This document shows positions 50,528-61,880 of a DNA stretch of 64,000 nucleotides, in pieces (position 1 is the first letter of the stretch; each line of letters opens with the position of its first letter). The translations under genes were made by a program, and so were the position numbers. Under the pieces are notes generated by a model, which saw only the letters and a program-made list of their open reading frames with translations, ran no database searches and had not been told where the DNA came from. Location of the stretch: assembly GCA_013398055.1 (NCBI GenBank), contig VZRS01014188.1, positions 49,014 to 113,013 of the forward strand, in the 5' to 3' direction. This DNA is from Ifrita kowaldi (taxonomy: Eukaryota > Chordata > Aves > Passeriformes > Cinclosomatidae).

Positions 50528-51559
50528 AGGTCACCGTGGCCACTCTCCCAGCTGTGGATTTGTGGTGGCCGCTGTCTCATGACTCCCCTGGTTACTAACA
50601 GCCTGGAAACTGCCTCATCCTCATGCGATGCATTTTCCTTCTTCACGCTGAACAGGGAACAGGAATGTTTGTTGGCCACTCCTTCAGTGGCAGCAGCTAC
50701 CCCGCTAACAGCCCCGGCGGGCACTGCGCTGCCACCGGGACCTCTGCTGTTCCAGTGCTCTGGTGGCTTTGCCCGGCCAGATTTTGACCCGGTTTATCTC
50801 TTATCAACCCTGCGTCCTTCAGACACGCTGCAATCCTCCGGTTGCTGCTTCCTGCAGTTCCTTCCACCAGCCCTTTTGCAGCCCCGCTGTACAGACCCTC
50901 TTGCCGCCCGTCCGTCCTGCCTGCCCATAGCGGGCTTCCCCAGCCTGCCTGCTCCTCCCCTCGGCAGCTCTGCTTTCTTGGACCCTTGCCCAGCCCTCCC
51001 CCACCAGCTCCCGGTTGTTCATCTCTCTGAAGGGTGAGGGCTCCCCGGGCTGCTCCCCAGGGCTCATTGACCGGCAGCGATGGCAGCCCAGCCCCGCGGC
51101 CCCGCTCTCACCCCATCTCTGCGTGTGCTTCGAAGCCGGGACCTTGTCACCTTCCCGAATCCCATTCCGAGGGTCCCAGCCCAGTCGTCCCCACCTCTCT
51201 GAAGCGTTGTCCCATGCCCCAGCACCACTAGCACAGCACCATATGCCCCAGCCACTCTTCGCCAGCCTCCCAGTGCGGGTCACTGGTGGAAGAAATATTC
51301 ACCCTGAGACGCAACAGTGCGGGGGAAGCCACTTCTCCTCCTCCTAGAAATCCCCATTTTCCCTCGCATATCTCCGAGCCCCAGGCACCTGCCGCGAGTC
51401 TCAACGCGCCCATCCATAGCCCCCAGGCTTCGTGCGTTCCACCCATGCCTGGCTTGGCTCCGGGCGAGGCGGCTCCCAGACGTTCCCGGCAGTGGAGCCA
51501 GGTCCTTCCTGGCTTTTTCCCCCATCCTGGGGCCTTTCATCCCGTTTTTCCTCTTTCCA
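50528..51559. other. Unique GC-rich flank upstream of the probable TSC22D3 promoter
   Basis: In the corrected order this is the proximal upstream region of the long TSC22D3 transcript. I see no recognisable exon, tandem repeat or CR1 fragment. Pyrimidine-rich tracts and scattered CpG increase toward 51560. It could hold 5' regulatory sequence or untranslated exons, but nothing specific is visible. Confidence 0.4.
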
Positions 51560-51773
51560 GCCCCGTCGCCGGAGCGACGCGGGCTGCCCGCGTCAGTGCT
51601 TCGGGGAGTACAGAGCGGAGCGCAGGTCCCCACCGTGAATGGGGCACCGTGGCCCTTTGTCACCCCATGTCACCCCATGTTACAATTCGCCAACTTCTCC
51701 CGGGCCGGCGCGTGGGGCGGGTGCGCTGCGCTGCCGGGGAACGGCGGCTCGGGGCGGGCGGAGCGGAGCGGGG
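51560..51773 (+). promoter_or_regulatory. TSC22D3: CpG-rich probable TSC22D3 promoter, displaced by scaffold error
   Basis: The stretch is dense in CpG and holds two Sp1-type GC boxes (ggggcggg at 51714-51721 and 51751-51758), with no TATA box. It ends at a lone N. In the corrected contig order it lies immediately upstream of 49517, so it is the natural promoter of the long TSC22D3 transcript. The promoter role is inferred from composition and order only. Confidence 0.6.
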
Positions 51774-51774
51774 N
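51774..51774. other. Single-N contig join before the exon duplicate
   Basis: A lone N separates the CpG-rich promoter-like stretch from the middle of a coding exon, with no splice site between them. It is the second false join at this locus. Confidence 0.9.
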
Positions 51775-51926
51775 CGACAGAACCTCAACACCGACAAGCT
51801 GAGCTCCATCATGCGCCAGGACTCACTGGAGCCCGTCGTGCGGGACCCCTGCTACCTCTTCAACCAGGGCATCTGCAACAGGAACATCGACCAGACCCTG
51901 CTCTCCATCCTCCTCCTCTTCCACAG
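51775..51926 (+). other. TSC22D3: Second partial copy of the TSC22D3 exon (assembly duplicate)
   Basis: This repeats the last 152 bases of the coding exon (49780-49931), starting inside the codon for residue 58. It continues identically through the donor into intron sequence to 52007. It begins directly after a lone N at 51774, with no acceptor site or start codon. By eye the 233-base match is perfect, including the intron, which suggests two contigs that share an end rather than a gene duplication or a pseudogene. The copy at 51775 is the one that continues into the real intron. Confidence 0.85.
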
Positions 51927-52007
51927 GTGGGGGTCACCGCTGGGAGCCGCCGGGGGCCGGGCGCCCTGGGGCAGCGAGCTCGGAGCTGGCAGTGGTGTGG
52001 CGCTGGC

Positions 52008-55000
52008 AAGAGAGGGGGACTTGTGTGATCCCCGGGCTGGGGGGTGTCAGCGCCGGTGGGATCTGGGTGGGGAGCGGCACGAGTGGCCTCGTCTGGCACG
52101 GAGTCCGTACGTGGTGCCAGCCCATCCCTGGGTCCGGGTGCCCGCCGTGCCCACCGTGCCCGTCTTGTGGTGCCCTGTGTCTGCCGGGCAGTGACAACAG
52201 CCCCCAGCTGTGTGTCTTGGCCTCTGGACTCTGTGCTCATCTCCCTGGCTACCTCTGTCCACACAGACAGTGCCCGCAGGGGCATGGATAGTGTCCAGCG
52301 ACAGACAGGCATCGGCCCCATCCTGCGTGGAGAGCGCAGCAGGTTCCTTGGGAAGCAGCTGTGCTGCCTCGAAAGCCATCTTGAGCGTCAGTGAGAGCTG
52401 GGTAGGGAACCCGAGAGTCCCAATGCCAGCTCCTGCCCTTTCGGAAGCTCCCCTGGCCCTCCCCGGAGTGGACACAGGTTTGGCTCGGAGTGGTACTTCC
52501 AGTCCCTGGAAAGTGGCTCTGCCCTGCCCGAGCTGGTCTCGGGGCTGCTCTGGGCAGGCTACCTGTGCCCCCACAGCCGGGCGTGCTGGGGGCTGGTCCC
52601 ATCCATTCCCTGGCGGACTGAGGAGGCAGGACCGCGGGATCTGCCCTGCTCCCCTCCTCTAGCAGTGAGGACAGAGGAGACTGAACAGGAGGTCCCAGCG
52701 GGCTACCACTCCGCAGGCTCCCTAGCCTTGATGAGGTGAGCCCTAGGGGCGAGGAGTGGACAGAGCTGTCTCAGGTCCTGCATTGGCACTGTGTGGGGCT
52801 GGCTCTGGTGACAGAGAGAGCTGGTGACACTCTGTGGGGGAGCAGCCTGTACTAGGGCTAGCAGGTCTGGGTCTCCCCAGTTCGGCCTGGGAGAGCCGAG
52901 CTGGGCCAGTAGTGCCACAGGTGCCCGAGACTCCCAGTGTCTTCAGCGGGTGGGACACATCCACCACCCTGAGGGGACCTGTGGCCCATCAGTGCGACAG
53001 GTACAGATGTCTGCATGGCTGGCACGGCAGACAGCGGCTCTGGGGCTTGCTGCTCCGCCGTGGGAGGGTAAAGTGCAGGGGGAGCAGCACCCACGCGTTC
53101 AGAGACACCTCGCCATCCCCTTCCCACCCTACACGCACATGCACCGTGGGCGCGCTCCCGGGCTGTGCGCGGGTGGGCTCACACGTGGCTGCCCCACGCG
53201 TGTGAGCCACCCCGGCGTGCCCGCCCCCTCGCCCAGCCAGCGTCTGACGCCGAGAGGCTGCTGCCTCGAGCCGGCCTTGACGGAGACGCTCTTCCTGCAC
53301 TTACATAACGCCGAGCTGCCGCTCAGGTGGGAAGGGAGGAGCTGGGACGCCCGCCAAGGCACCGGTACCTGGCCCGTACGGGGAGCAGTGAACCTACCCA
53401 GCTGGGAAGGAACAGGAGCGAGAAGTTCCCCTCTTCCCTGGGAGCCTGCAGCAAGCTGGCACCGTTGGTGAAGGGGGAAGCGAGACGCTGTCCCCAGCAC
53501 TGGCTGCCAGGCCTGGGGTCAGAGCCAAGCACCTGCGCTGCTCGCTGGGGCAGTCAGTGACAGTGCCTATGGGCCAGAGGCCACTGATACGGGCACAGCA
53601 GGCTGCTTTCAAACTCATCCCTGCTGGAGCAGGACCTGTGGTGCTCCTGGTAGGGTAGGGAGTGAGCAGAGATGCCGGGGACAAGGATTTCTCCCTGTCA
53701 GTGCCCCTTAGCACTCCTTGCTGCCTGTCTTCCATGCCCTGTTGTGTGATGCGTCCCAAGAGGCTCCAGGCATTGTGTTAGTGACAGGCTGTGCCATGGT
53801 GTGGTGCAAAGCTGTGTCCCTCTATCACACCCAGTGACCAGGCACCTTGGTCTGGAGGCTGCCTGGGTGATCCCCCGTCACCCCTAGGTGGCACAGCATG
53901 GGGGAGCCGGGTGCACGGCCCCAGGCACTGGAGCCAGGTGTGCCCACACCTGTGTTTGCAGTTGTTTTGCTCCAGCCTGAACTTTCTCCTTCTGGGGAAT
54001 GAGCCAACACATCCAAGAGGAGATAGCATACACAGCAGAGGATTGTGGGTGCCAGGGGAACACCCCGATAACATGCCTGATAAGAGCACCCTGCTGCTGG
54101 CACCAGGGAACCCAAACCATTTGGTACCCCTTGTTTTGGCTGATGTGCTCCTGCAGCAACACAGGAGGAGGGGACAGTTGCGTGGATACACATCCTTGTG
54201 TGTGGCCGACGTCCAGGACAGCACAGGATCCCCAAGATCCTAAACCCAGAGTTGAGTCTGGCTCTGGAGCTGGCTGGAGACAACTCAGTCAGGGTCAGAT
54301 CAATGTTGGGCATCTCAGACAACTCACATTTCAGCATGTCCAACCTGTCTCTGGGAGTTTCTCTGGCTGGGTGGTTCCTGCCAGACTCTCCATACCCTTT
54401 GCTCACAGCAGGGATGTTGTCAGGGATGCACAAGGAAGGGATGCTCTGGACCAATTGCCTCCAGGGCTGATGCTCCTGCAGAAAGCCCTGCTGTTCCAGG
54501 AGTGCACAGGACCCTGTGTGGAAAGGGCTTCTCCCTGCCATGTCCTCACACAGGGCGTCACAAACTGCTCTCCAGGGAGATCTCAGCAGTGCCAAGGGAC
54601 CAAGCTCACATGGAAGCACCAGGTATAGGAAGGACAGCTGCCACCACCCTGGCTGGGCACACCTTCTCCCTGCAGGTGCCAATGAAGTGGGCAGAAAGGT
54701 CTTTGCCATCCCTCTGTAATGCCAGCGTTATCCCAAGATTGCTCATCCCAGAGCCAGACACAAGTCCAATTGAGTGTGGGCCAGGGAGAGCAGGTCCGTG
54801 CCCACGAGGCACCTTTCCCTGGGCCAGGGGGGTGAGGGGAGCCGGTGGTGGTGGGAGGAGGTCGGCACTGCGGGGGAAGCAGCACCCTGTGTGTGTGCTG
54901 GCACATGCTCGAAGCGGGCCCTGCCTGGCTCTGTGTGGGGAGAGGAGGTACGTGCCAGCCTGCTTGCCCACATCGGCCAGCCGTGCTAGCACTCCTGCCC

Positions 55001-56780
55001 AGCCTCTCCTGGGCAATACCTGGAAGCTTGGCCAGCCTGTGCCCATCCTGCTTTGGGCTCTGAGGGGACACCTCTGCATAGCCAGATCATCTGCAGGCAC
55101 TGCCAGACCTGCTGCTCCATCCAACAGGGTGGGCAGTGACCCATCCTTTGGTCTGAGCCGTGAAAGGAGCTGGGGACCACCTTCTCCCAGGCCTGGGCAA
55201 GCCAAGGGAGTCACAGGGAGGCAGGGAAGCTCTGTGTGAGTGGCTGGGGGAAGCATGAATTTGCGCAAAGCAGGGCAGCACTGCCTTTCCCGCTGTAAGG
55301 TCAGGCCAGCAAGCAAGAGCTGCCTGGGCAGCCGTACCAGGGTGGCATTTGTGTCACAGCACCACTTGTTCCCGTCTGTCGGGTGTCACTTTGCGGCAGC
55401 AATGCAGGAGGAGGGGAGCCAGGGCATAAAGGGCATCCCAGGGTGGCAGGGCCAGAGCAAGCATTCCAGCTGGTTGAGTGGGCTGGAGCAACAAGGACAC
55501 ATTGATGGGGAGAGGGGCCATGCGTGAGCATGAGAGAGGTGTGGGTGTGGGGCTGAGCTGTCCTACTCTCCTCCTTCTGGCCCTGGGACAACTCCGCCAG
55601 GGAGGGGGCCAGGAAAGCCCCCCTGCCCTCCAGAACCATGCTTTGTTTGCTTTGCTCCCGCAGGACAGAGCTGCACATGGCCTGACCTGTGGCCTGCAGT
55701 GCTGGTTGCAAGCCCTGCACACCGCCGAGGTGCTGAGGAGATTTTGTTTCAGTGGCAGGAGTAGCTTGTACTGCTGGGAGGTGCCGACCTTGGTGTACCC
55801 AAATCCTCCCACCGTCGGGAAGATGTCAGGCAGGCAGCCGGCTGAGCCTGCTGTGGTCTCCATCATGGGCATCCCAACACCTTGGAACCCCCACCCCATG
55901 ACCCAGCAGACTTGGGGGCCACGTCCCTGCAGACCAGGCTCCCAGAGGCTCTGCTACAGCACACTGGGTTCAGCGTGGCTCGGCAGGGCTGGCAGCAGCG
56001 TGCACCACACCATGCACCGTGCCTGTCCCTGCCTGCTTCTGCAAGACCCAGCTCCCTCCAGAAGGATATTCCCAACATTCTCTGGAGCACAGGAGAGCCC
56101 TGCTCAGCCCCTCCAGCCCCTTGGGTGGGAACCATTTGCCCCTGACCACAAGGCTATGGACAAGGGGGCTGGCACAGCTGAGCCAGTCTGGTGATGCCAA
56201 CGTCAGCTTCTCAGGAGCCTGTCCTCTTGGTTCCCTGGGGATTCTCCAGCACTCCCCATCTGCTAGGGCAGGCACTTGGCTCTGCACAGGCAGAAGTAGG
56301 TGTCCCAAGGTCAGGCAAGGATGACAGCATGGCCCTATGGGGAAAAGGCTGGCCGGGATTTTTTTCCGGCTTTGAGCTGTAAAGATGAGGAAGAGGTTGG
56401 AGCTGAAGGAGGCTGCAGGGGTCTGCCCTGATCCCAACGTCATGCTCCCTCCCTCCAGCATCACACTTTCCCTTCCTGGTGAGACATGGCCTGATCCTGG
56501 ATGGTCTCTGCTGGGACCTGACACCACCTCCCTGGCCACTGCCCAGCACAAAGAAGGTTAAAGCTGACTCTGTACTTTGGGGGAGCACTGTGACCTGCAT
56601 GGGACCTAAGGGCTTGGAAGGGCTTGGGATATTTGTTGTCAGAGCCTGGCAGCTGTGTGTGTGCCCAGGGGATGTGACCGTGCATGGGTCTGTGCGCTTT
56701 ATGTGGACTGCCAAGGCGAGTGAGGCTCTAGGTGGATCCTGCCCTTGGGAAGGACTGAGACCTTCTTGGTAGAGGGCAGA
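52008..56780 (+). other. TSC22D3: TSC22D3 intron 1, proximal part
   Basis: This follows the donor of the long-isoform exon (51927 in the second copy). I looked for the short-isoform first exon and for the TSC-box/zipper exons and found neither. A D-box-like TTACATAACG lies at 53301. Open frames such as 53825-54709 (-, 294 residues) show no homology that I recognise. Confidence 0.6.
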
Positions 56781-56845
56781 GAACCACAGAACCCTTTAGG
56801 TTGGAAAAGACTTCTGAGATTGTCATCTCTAACTTTACCCCAGGG
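56781..56845 (-). mobile_element. CR1 LINE 3' tip in TSC22D3 intron 1
   Basis: Reverse-orientation CR1 end: 'accacagaaccctttaggtt' followed by 'ggaaaagacttctgagattg'. It is short and diverged, and its 5' limit is unclear. Confidence 0.75.
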
Positions 56846-59800
56846 TGTGTGTCAGGGAAGAGGGCTGGAGAGGTGAGAGAGGCTACAACCCATCCCAATG
56901 CTTTGCAAATGAGCTCCGAGTTATATTTATCCAGGTGCTGCACATGGCTGGCTTTGGGACAGGAGATCATCCTCTGTCTGTGTGCTGAGTTCTATATATA
57001 TATATATCTATTTGGGGGGCTTTTACTGCAGAATTACTCTGGCAGCAGAGAAGAAACTCTGGGCTCTCCAGACTCCAGGATCAGGGTGGGATCCAGTCCT
57101 TGCCAGCCCCACCCACAATTCCCTGGAGATGGCAGCCAGATTGGCAGAAGGTGGCAGATGCCATGGGGCAGGACAAGACATTTCCATGTCCTTAAGTGAG
57201 ACCATCACAGTGATATGCCTGTGAAATGAAGCAGGACTGCTCCGGGTGGTTTGGAGGCAGGGGATGGTCTCAGGTTGTCCCCGAGGGTTGGCATAAGCGA
57301 GGTGAGGGCTGGCTGCTGAGGTCGGGCAAACAGAGAGCCACGGCAGCGCCACAGGTATACATCCTGCCAGCAACCGATTGTCTTTCACATTGTTATTGTT
57401 CTGAAATGTCAGGGACGGCAGGGTTTCAGCGAAGGTCCCTGATTTGAAATGCCCGGGATTCCTTGCAAAGGCCAGGCGGGGTATTAATAACCGTCTCTGC
57501 TGAAGCTGTGCCGCCCTACATGTCCTTGCCTGACCTCCTGCGGATGCTGGCTCATGCTCCAGCCGAGCACAGCTCCTCTGCCCCCGGTCCCCGCCGGCTC
57601 TGGTCTGTCCGGGCTTCGCACCCCCAGCGGGGTCCGGCTGTCCCTCGGACACTGCGGGGCTGCTGGGGCTCTTGCTGGGGCTCCCCCCACGCATTCGGCC
57701 AGGCAGGAGAGCACCAGGACCTGTGAAAAGGACCAGTGAAGGGCTTGAGGGGTTCCATAAACAGGGATTATTCTGGGCTGGAAGAGCAGATTTGGGTAGC
57801 GTGGGGTGCGCTGCACAGCTCTCGCAGCTCCCCTGCCTCCGTCCTCATTACATAACGAGCTGCCTCCCAATTAGCGAGCGGGCACTCCCGCACGCCGCAG
57901 GGCAGCAGCTGCCAGCGCCCAGCAGGGCTCCGGAGCGCCCGCTCCTGCCTGAAAAGGGGCCTGGGATTGTTTTTGGAGGATGCCAGAGGCCCTACTTTGG
58001 GGTTCCTCTCTGGGGCTGGGGATCCCTGCAAAGCTGGGGGAGGGGCTGGGGGAGGCAGAACCCAGGCTGGCAGCCCCCTGCCCACCTCCTGTGGGGTTCA
58101 AGGGCGCTGCGTGGCCCTCGTGCTGCGCGGGGTCCCTTCAGTGTCGCAACTACCTATGCTCTATCCCCACTCCCCTGAAACTGGACCAGGAAAGGGCAGC
58201 CAGGATCTGGGCTGTCCAGGATGACACAGTAAGCTAAGAAGCAAGAACAGCTCTGGAGTTCAGAGCCGTGGCTGGCAGGAGCCCCGGGGAAGGGCGCGGG
58301 TAACCAGGAGGCGATAACAGCGAGTTCAATGACAGGACTCCAGCCCCGGCCCGTGGGTGTGAAACGCTTTGCTCTGCGGACAGATTTGTGGATTAAAGCT
58401 CTGCCAAGGGTTCAGCCTGCCGTCCTCCCTGGGGCTGGGCATCCCTGGTCCATGGGAGCGAGTAGCATGGTGGGGGTTAGCTGCACTCCCCCAACAGCCA
58501 GCCACGGTGCTCAGGGAAAGCTGCAGGGTTTTCACTGGGCTGTGCCGTACCTGGCCCCCTCACCTCAGTGTTCGGCAGCTGTGGAACCCTTTGCAGGGAG
58601 CAGTGAGGTGCAAGGGTGCCCCACGGCCCCTGGCAGGGCAACCACCGGGGCACCCGCACTGGGTTGGCGGCAGCGTGGGGCTGATGTTGACAAACACCAG
58701 CAAGGTGGGATGTTTGGCCACATGATCCAGGGCGGGTAACAACCAAATGAGCCCTTTTTCCTCCTCCTCTGCTACGCCAGCATGCCTGGGGAAGCCGTGA
58801 CTCTGGGGGCTTCCTACGTGGTGAGAAGGACTTGGCTGGAACTGGGTCCTCTCTGACCTCCCCTCCTCACACTACTGCTGGGAGGCAACTGCTACTAGGG
58901 GCAAAGGAGGAAGAAGAGGGTCTGGTGACAAAGTTAGAAAAAATTGCAGCTCTCAGCAGGCTGGCTCGAGGGTGTGCACTCGCCTGCTAGAAAAAAACAG
59001 AACTGGGAGTACAGCCAAGTACCTTTATCGGAGGAAGCAGGCAGCCCCACAGCTGGACACAGGAGCCTGCCAGGGCTCCCTCCACCACCCTACACTGCCT
59101 CCAGCCTGACAGGTTGGAGGAGTCTCCACACCACAATCCCTGCCCATGCCTGCTGCCTGGCAGGGTGGGTCACCTGTGCCCCCTGCCCATGGACACAGAG
59201 CTCACTCTGCCTCCACTGGGCAGGAGGGGAAGGAGGACATGTTCCCTGTCAGCCTTCCCAAGGGTAGGTTCCCCTCCAGCTGTCCCTCACTGAAACCCTC
59301 CCTGGGCTTCCCCAACATGGCAGAGGCCACCACCTCTTTGCGGGCCACACATGACTCTGGTGTCTCCTGGCTTGGGACTGGGACCAGGCAAGGCCAGCAG
59401 CACCGGCTCTGCAGGCAGGGAGTGCATCCCTACCCAGGCACTTCCAGATGTGCCCAGGAGTGGTTACCCTCTGCTCTGGAGCAGCACATGCCCTGGGTTG
59501 GGCGATTTATGACACCTCCAAGGCTCTGATGGGCATGACCTGGGTCCCCATGTCACAGGGCTCTTGCTTGCATGAGGCTTCTGCGTGTCCCTCGCAGCTC
59601 CTGGAAGGCACCAGCTGAGCCGGGGGGTAGTGCCAGGCCTCAGGGAGCAGCTCAGCCAGGGAATCTCCAGGAGGAGGAAACCAAGATCTGGACAACTGGT
59701 GTGCTCTGGCAGTGCTAGGCCCGCAGCCCTTGGGACTGGCACAACAGCCCAATGCCAGTGCCATAGGGCAGGCAGTTGCTGTTCAGGATGCTGGGATTGG

Positions 59801-61615
59801 CATGGCAGATGACCCAGCCGCCTGTTTGCCCATGGGCAGCCCCTGGCATTACCTCTTTTCCCAGAACCAGGACAGAGCTGCTGGACAACACCTGGAGCCC
59901 CTCAGCCCTGTCCCACACCCAGCCCTTCCTGCCATAGTCTACTACAGACCCCAGCAATCACCAGTGTCCCCAGCCACACTTCCCTCTGTTCCTGCAGGGC
60001 ACGTCTAGGATGCCCTGGTGCTGGCATCCCCAGTCCCTTGGCTGGCACCACCACAGTTGCAGGATTTTGGGCTGTGACAGGCAGAGTTTTCTTAGCTGTG
60101 TGTTTGCAAGCAGTAGCTTTTCCTCTCCCACTCTGCTCTGACCCTTGGAGCAGGAGATCTGGCTCTGCAGAGCAGCCTGGGCAGCCTTGGCTCTGCGCCT
60201 TTCCCAGTTTGCTCTCCCGTGTCTCTGAGGCCAGGCTATAAACATTTCCCACGCCTCAGACCCTCTGAAGGGCCTTCCTCCCATTGAGCTGAGTCCTTGG
60301 GAGAGAGCAAGCCAGGAACACTGCCACGGAGCTGTGAGCACAGCCTGGAGCAGAGGGAGAGCCAAGTCTGGGCAACCAGGGCTGGTCCTGAAGCCTCAGC
60401 CGCCCCTCCGGCTCCATCGGCCGCTGCCAGGACAGGAGCATCCTTTGGTGTGTGGCACTGCAGTGCCTGGTGCAGGTCCAACACACAGAGCTCAGTACAG
60501 CAGCACGTCTTGTCCCAGGGGCTGTGGGGAGAGGGCATGTCCCCTGACCCACAGCACTGTGCAGGTACGGGATGCCAGGCAGCAAGAGATAATCCCCTCG
60601 TCCTGCTCCCTATCTCCCCTTGCTCCAACCTGGCAGAGCCCTGTTGGGGCTGCAGAACTCCAAGTCCCATTGCTGAGGAGGGGGTTGTCACTTAATGTCA
60701 CCCAGTAGGGAGGCTGGCATCTTCTGGGCTGAGGCACAGGCTGTGTAAGGGCTGAGGGGCTGCTGGCAGCTTTGGGGTGTCCTGCAGGGCCACTGCTGGG
60801 GTGATATCATCACTGGCTGGTGTCACCACCTCTCCTCACTGCTCGATGACAGCCACGGGTGCTTTTTTTTCCCCAGAGAGCACAACAATTAGTGTCACAA
60901 TTAGCCTGTATTGCGGCTGCTGTCACTGTTACCAAAATAACCACAGGCACGAGCCGGGCCCGGCCTGATGAACCTCCTGTCACTGTGTGTAGATGCAGGA
61001 GCTGCCATGCTGCTGCCTCAGGGATACAGTTCACAGCACTGGCCTCTCTCGCCCAGCCTGCTCCAAGCACCCATCACTGTGGCCTCTGGTGCCATAGGGT
61101 AACTGTGAGTCCCTGGCGCCCTGCTCTTTAGGAAGAGCAAGGTGGTGTGTTTCCCACCCTGCTCTGCTTGGAGGAACAGGAGCAGGTGGTGGGAGAGGAG
61201 GCAGCTGCCAGCAGCCTGGCAAGGCCAGAGCTGTGGTGTGCTAGGAAAGGATCCCCCCACCACTTGGGGTGCAGCTGGAGCCGCACGTAGGACCCTGCTG
61301 CTGTGGGGGCGTTGGGGCAGCTCAGAGGGGCTCCTGGGGAGAGCTGGCACAAAGCAGGATCCAGCAGAGCTGGGAGCTGCCGCTCTCACTGTGGAGGTGC
61401 CAGCAGGGCTGCAGGTGACCCCTGTGGCCTGGGGGTGCCCTCCTGCTATGCAGAGGCACACGGACCTGCCCTGTGCTGTGCCGCTGACGCCGGGGTGCAG
61501 GCAGGGCCGTGCGTCAGCTGTTAGTCAGGGCAGCGTGTGCCGGGGGTGCCGGCAGCGCTCGTGCATCTGCACGCGGAACAGCAGCATTTGTTTGGCACAC
61601 AGAGTGTGTGTCACA
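56846..61615 (+). other. TSC22D3: TSC22D3 intron 1, middle part
   Basis: No exon is recognised. The 57360-57920 interval contains AT-rich and bZIP-like motifs, including a second TTACATAACG at 57848 and TTAATAA/CAATTAG cores, and is the most promising regulatory candidate here. The rest is GC-rich with no visible repeat. Confidence 0.5.
56992..57008. repeat. (TA)n microsatellite
   Basis: A short run of alternating T and A inside intron 1, about 150 bases after a CR1 tip. Confidence 0.9.
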
Positions 61616-61662
61616 GGGTCACAGAGGCATTCAGGTTGGAAAAGACCCCCATGATCGTCAGC
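61616..61662 (-). mobile_element. CR1 LINE 3' tip in TSC22D3 intron 1
   Basis: The segment 'gtcacagaggcattcaggtt' plus 'ggaaaagacccccatgatcg' is the extreme 3' end of a CR1 in reverse orientation. It borders the GT-rich repeat that follows. Confidence 0.75.
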
Positions 61663-61689
61663 TGCAGGTACTAAACTAATGTGCTTTCC

Positions 61690-61880
61690 CGTGTGTGTGA
61701 GCAGGGTGCACCGATGTGCACATGCGTGTGCAGGGTGTGCCCCTGTGCGCAGGGCACGCGCTCGTGTGGGCTGCAAGCACACGTGTGTGTGCGGGGGGTG
61801 TGGGCGTGCTGCGTGTGCACCCGCGTGTGCGGGCAGGACTCGCTTGTAGGGGCTGCAAGGTGTGCCGTGGGTGTGTGCGC
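61690..61880. repeat. GT-rich degenerate repeat
   Basis: Imperfect blocks of gtgtgtg, tgcgtgtgc and cacgtgtgtg recur across this stretch without a fixed period. The alternating purine-pyrimidine character resembles Z-DNA-prone sequence. It supports open frames rich in Cys, Val and Arg that are not genes. Confidence 0.7.

Noticed and set aside
51775..52007. True tandem duplication or pseudogene of the GILZ exon
   Set aside because: The match is perfect through exon and intron and starts at a lone N in mid-exon. Together with the interlocking second duplication, contig overlap explains it better.
51286..52194. 302-residue frame fusing CpG-rich sequence to the TSC22D3 exon copy
   Set aside because: It crosses the lone N at 51774, and the exon part is an assembly duplicate. 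There is no real junction.
53129..53330. Possible TSC22D3 alternative exon ending gctcag|gtggga
   Set aside because: The open stretch resembles neither the short-isoform exon nor the TSC box, and a donor-like site alone is weak evidence.
53825..54709. 294-residue - strand open frame
   Set aside because: It is intronic, has no domain, and lies in GC-rich DNA with few stops.
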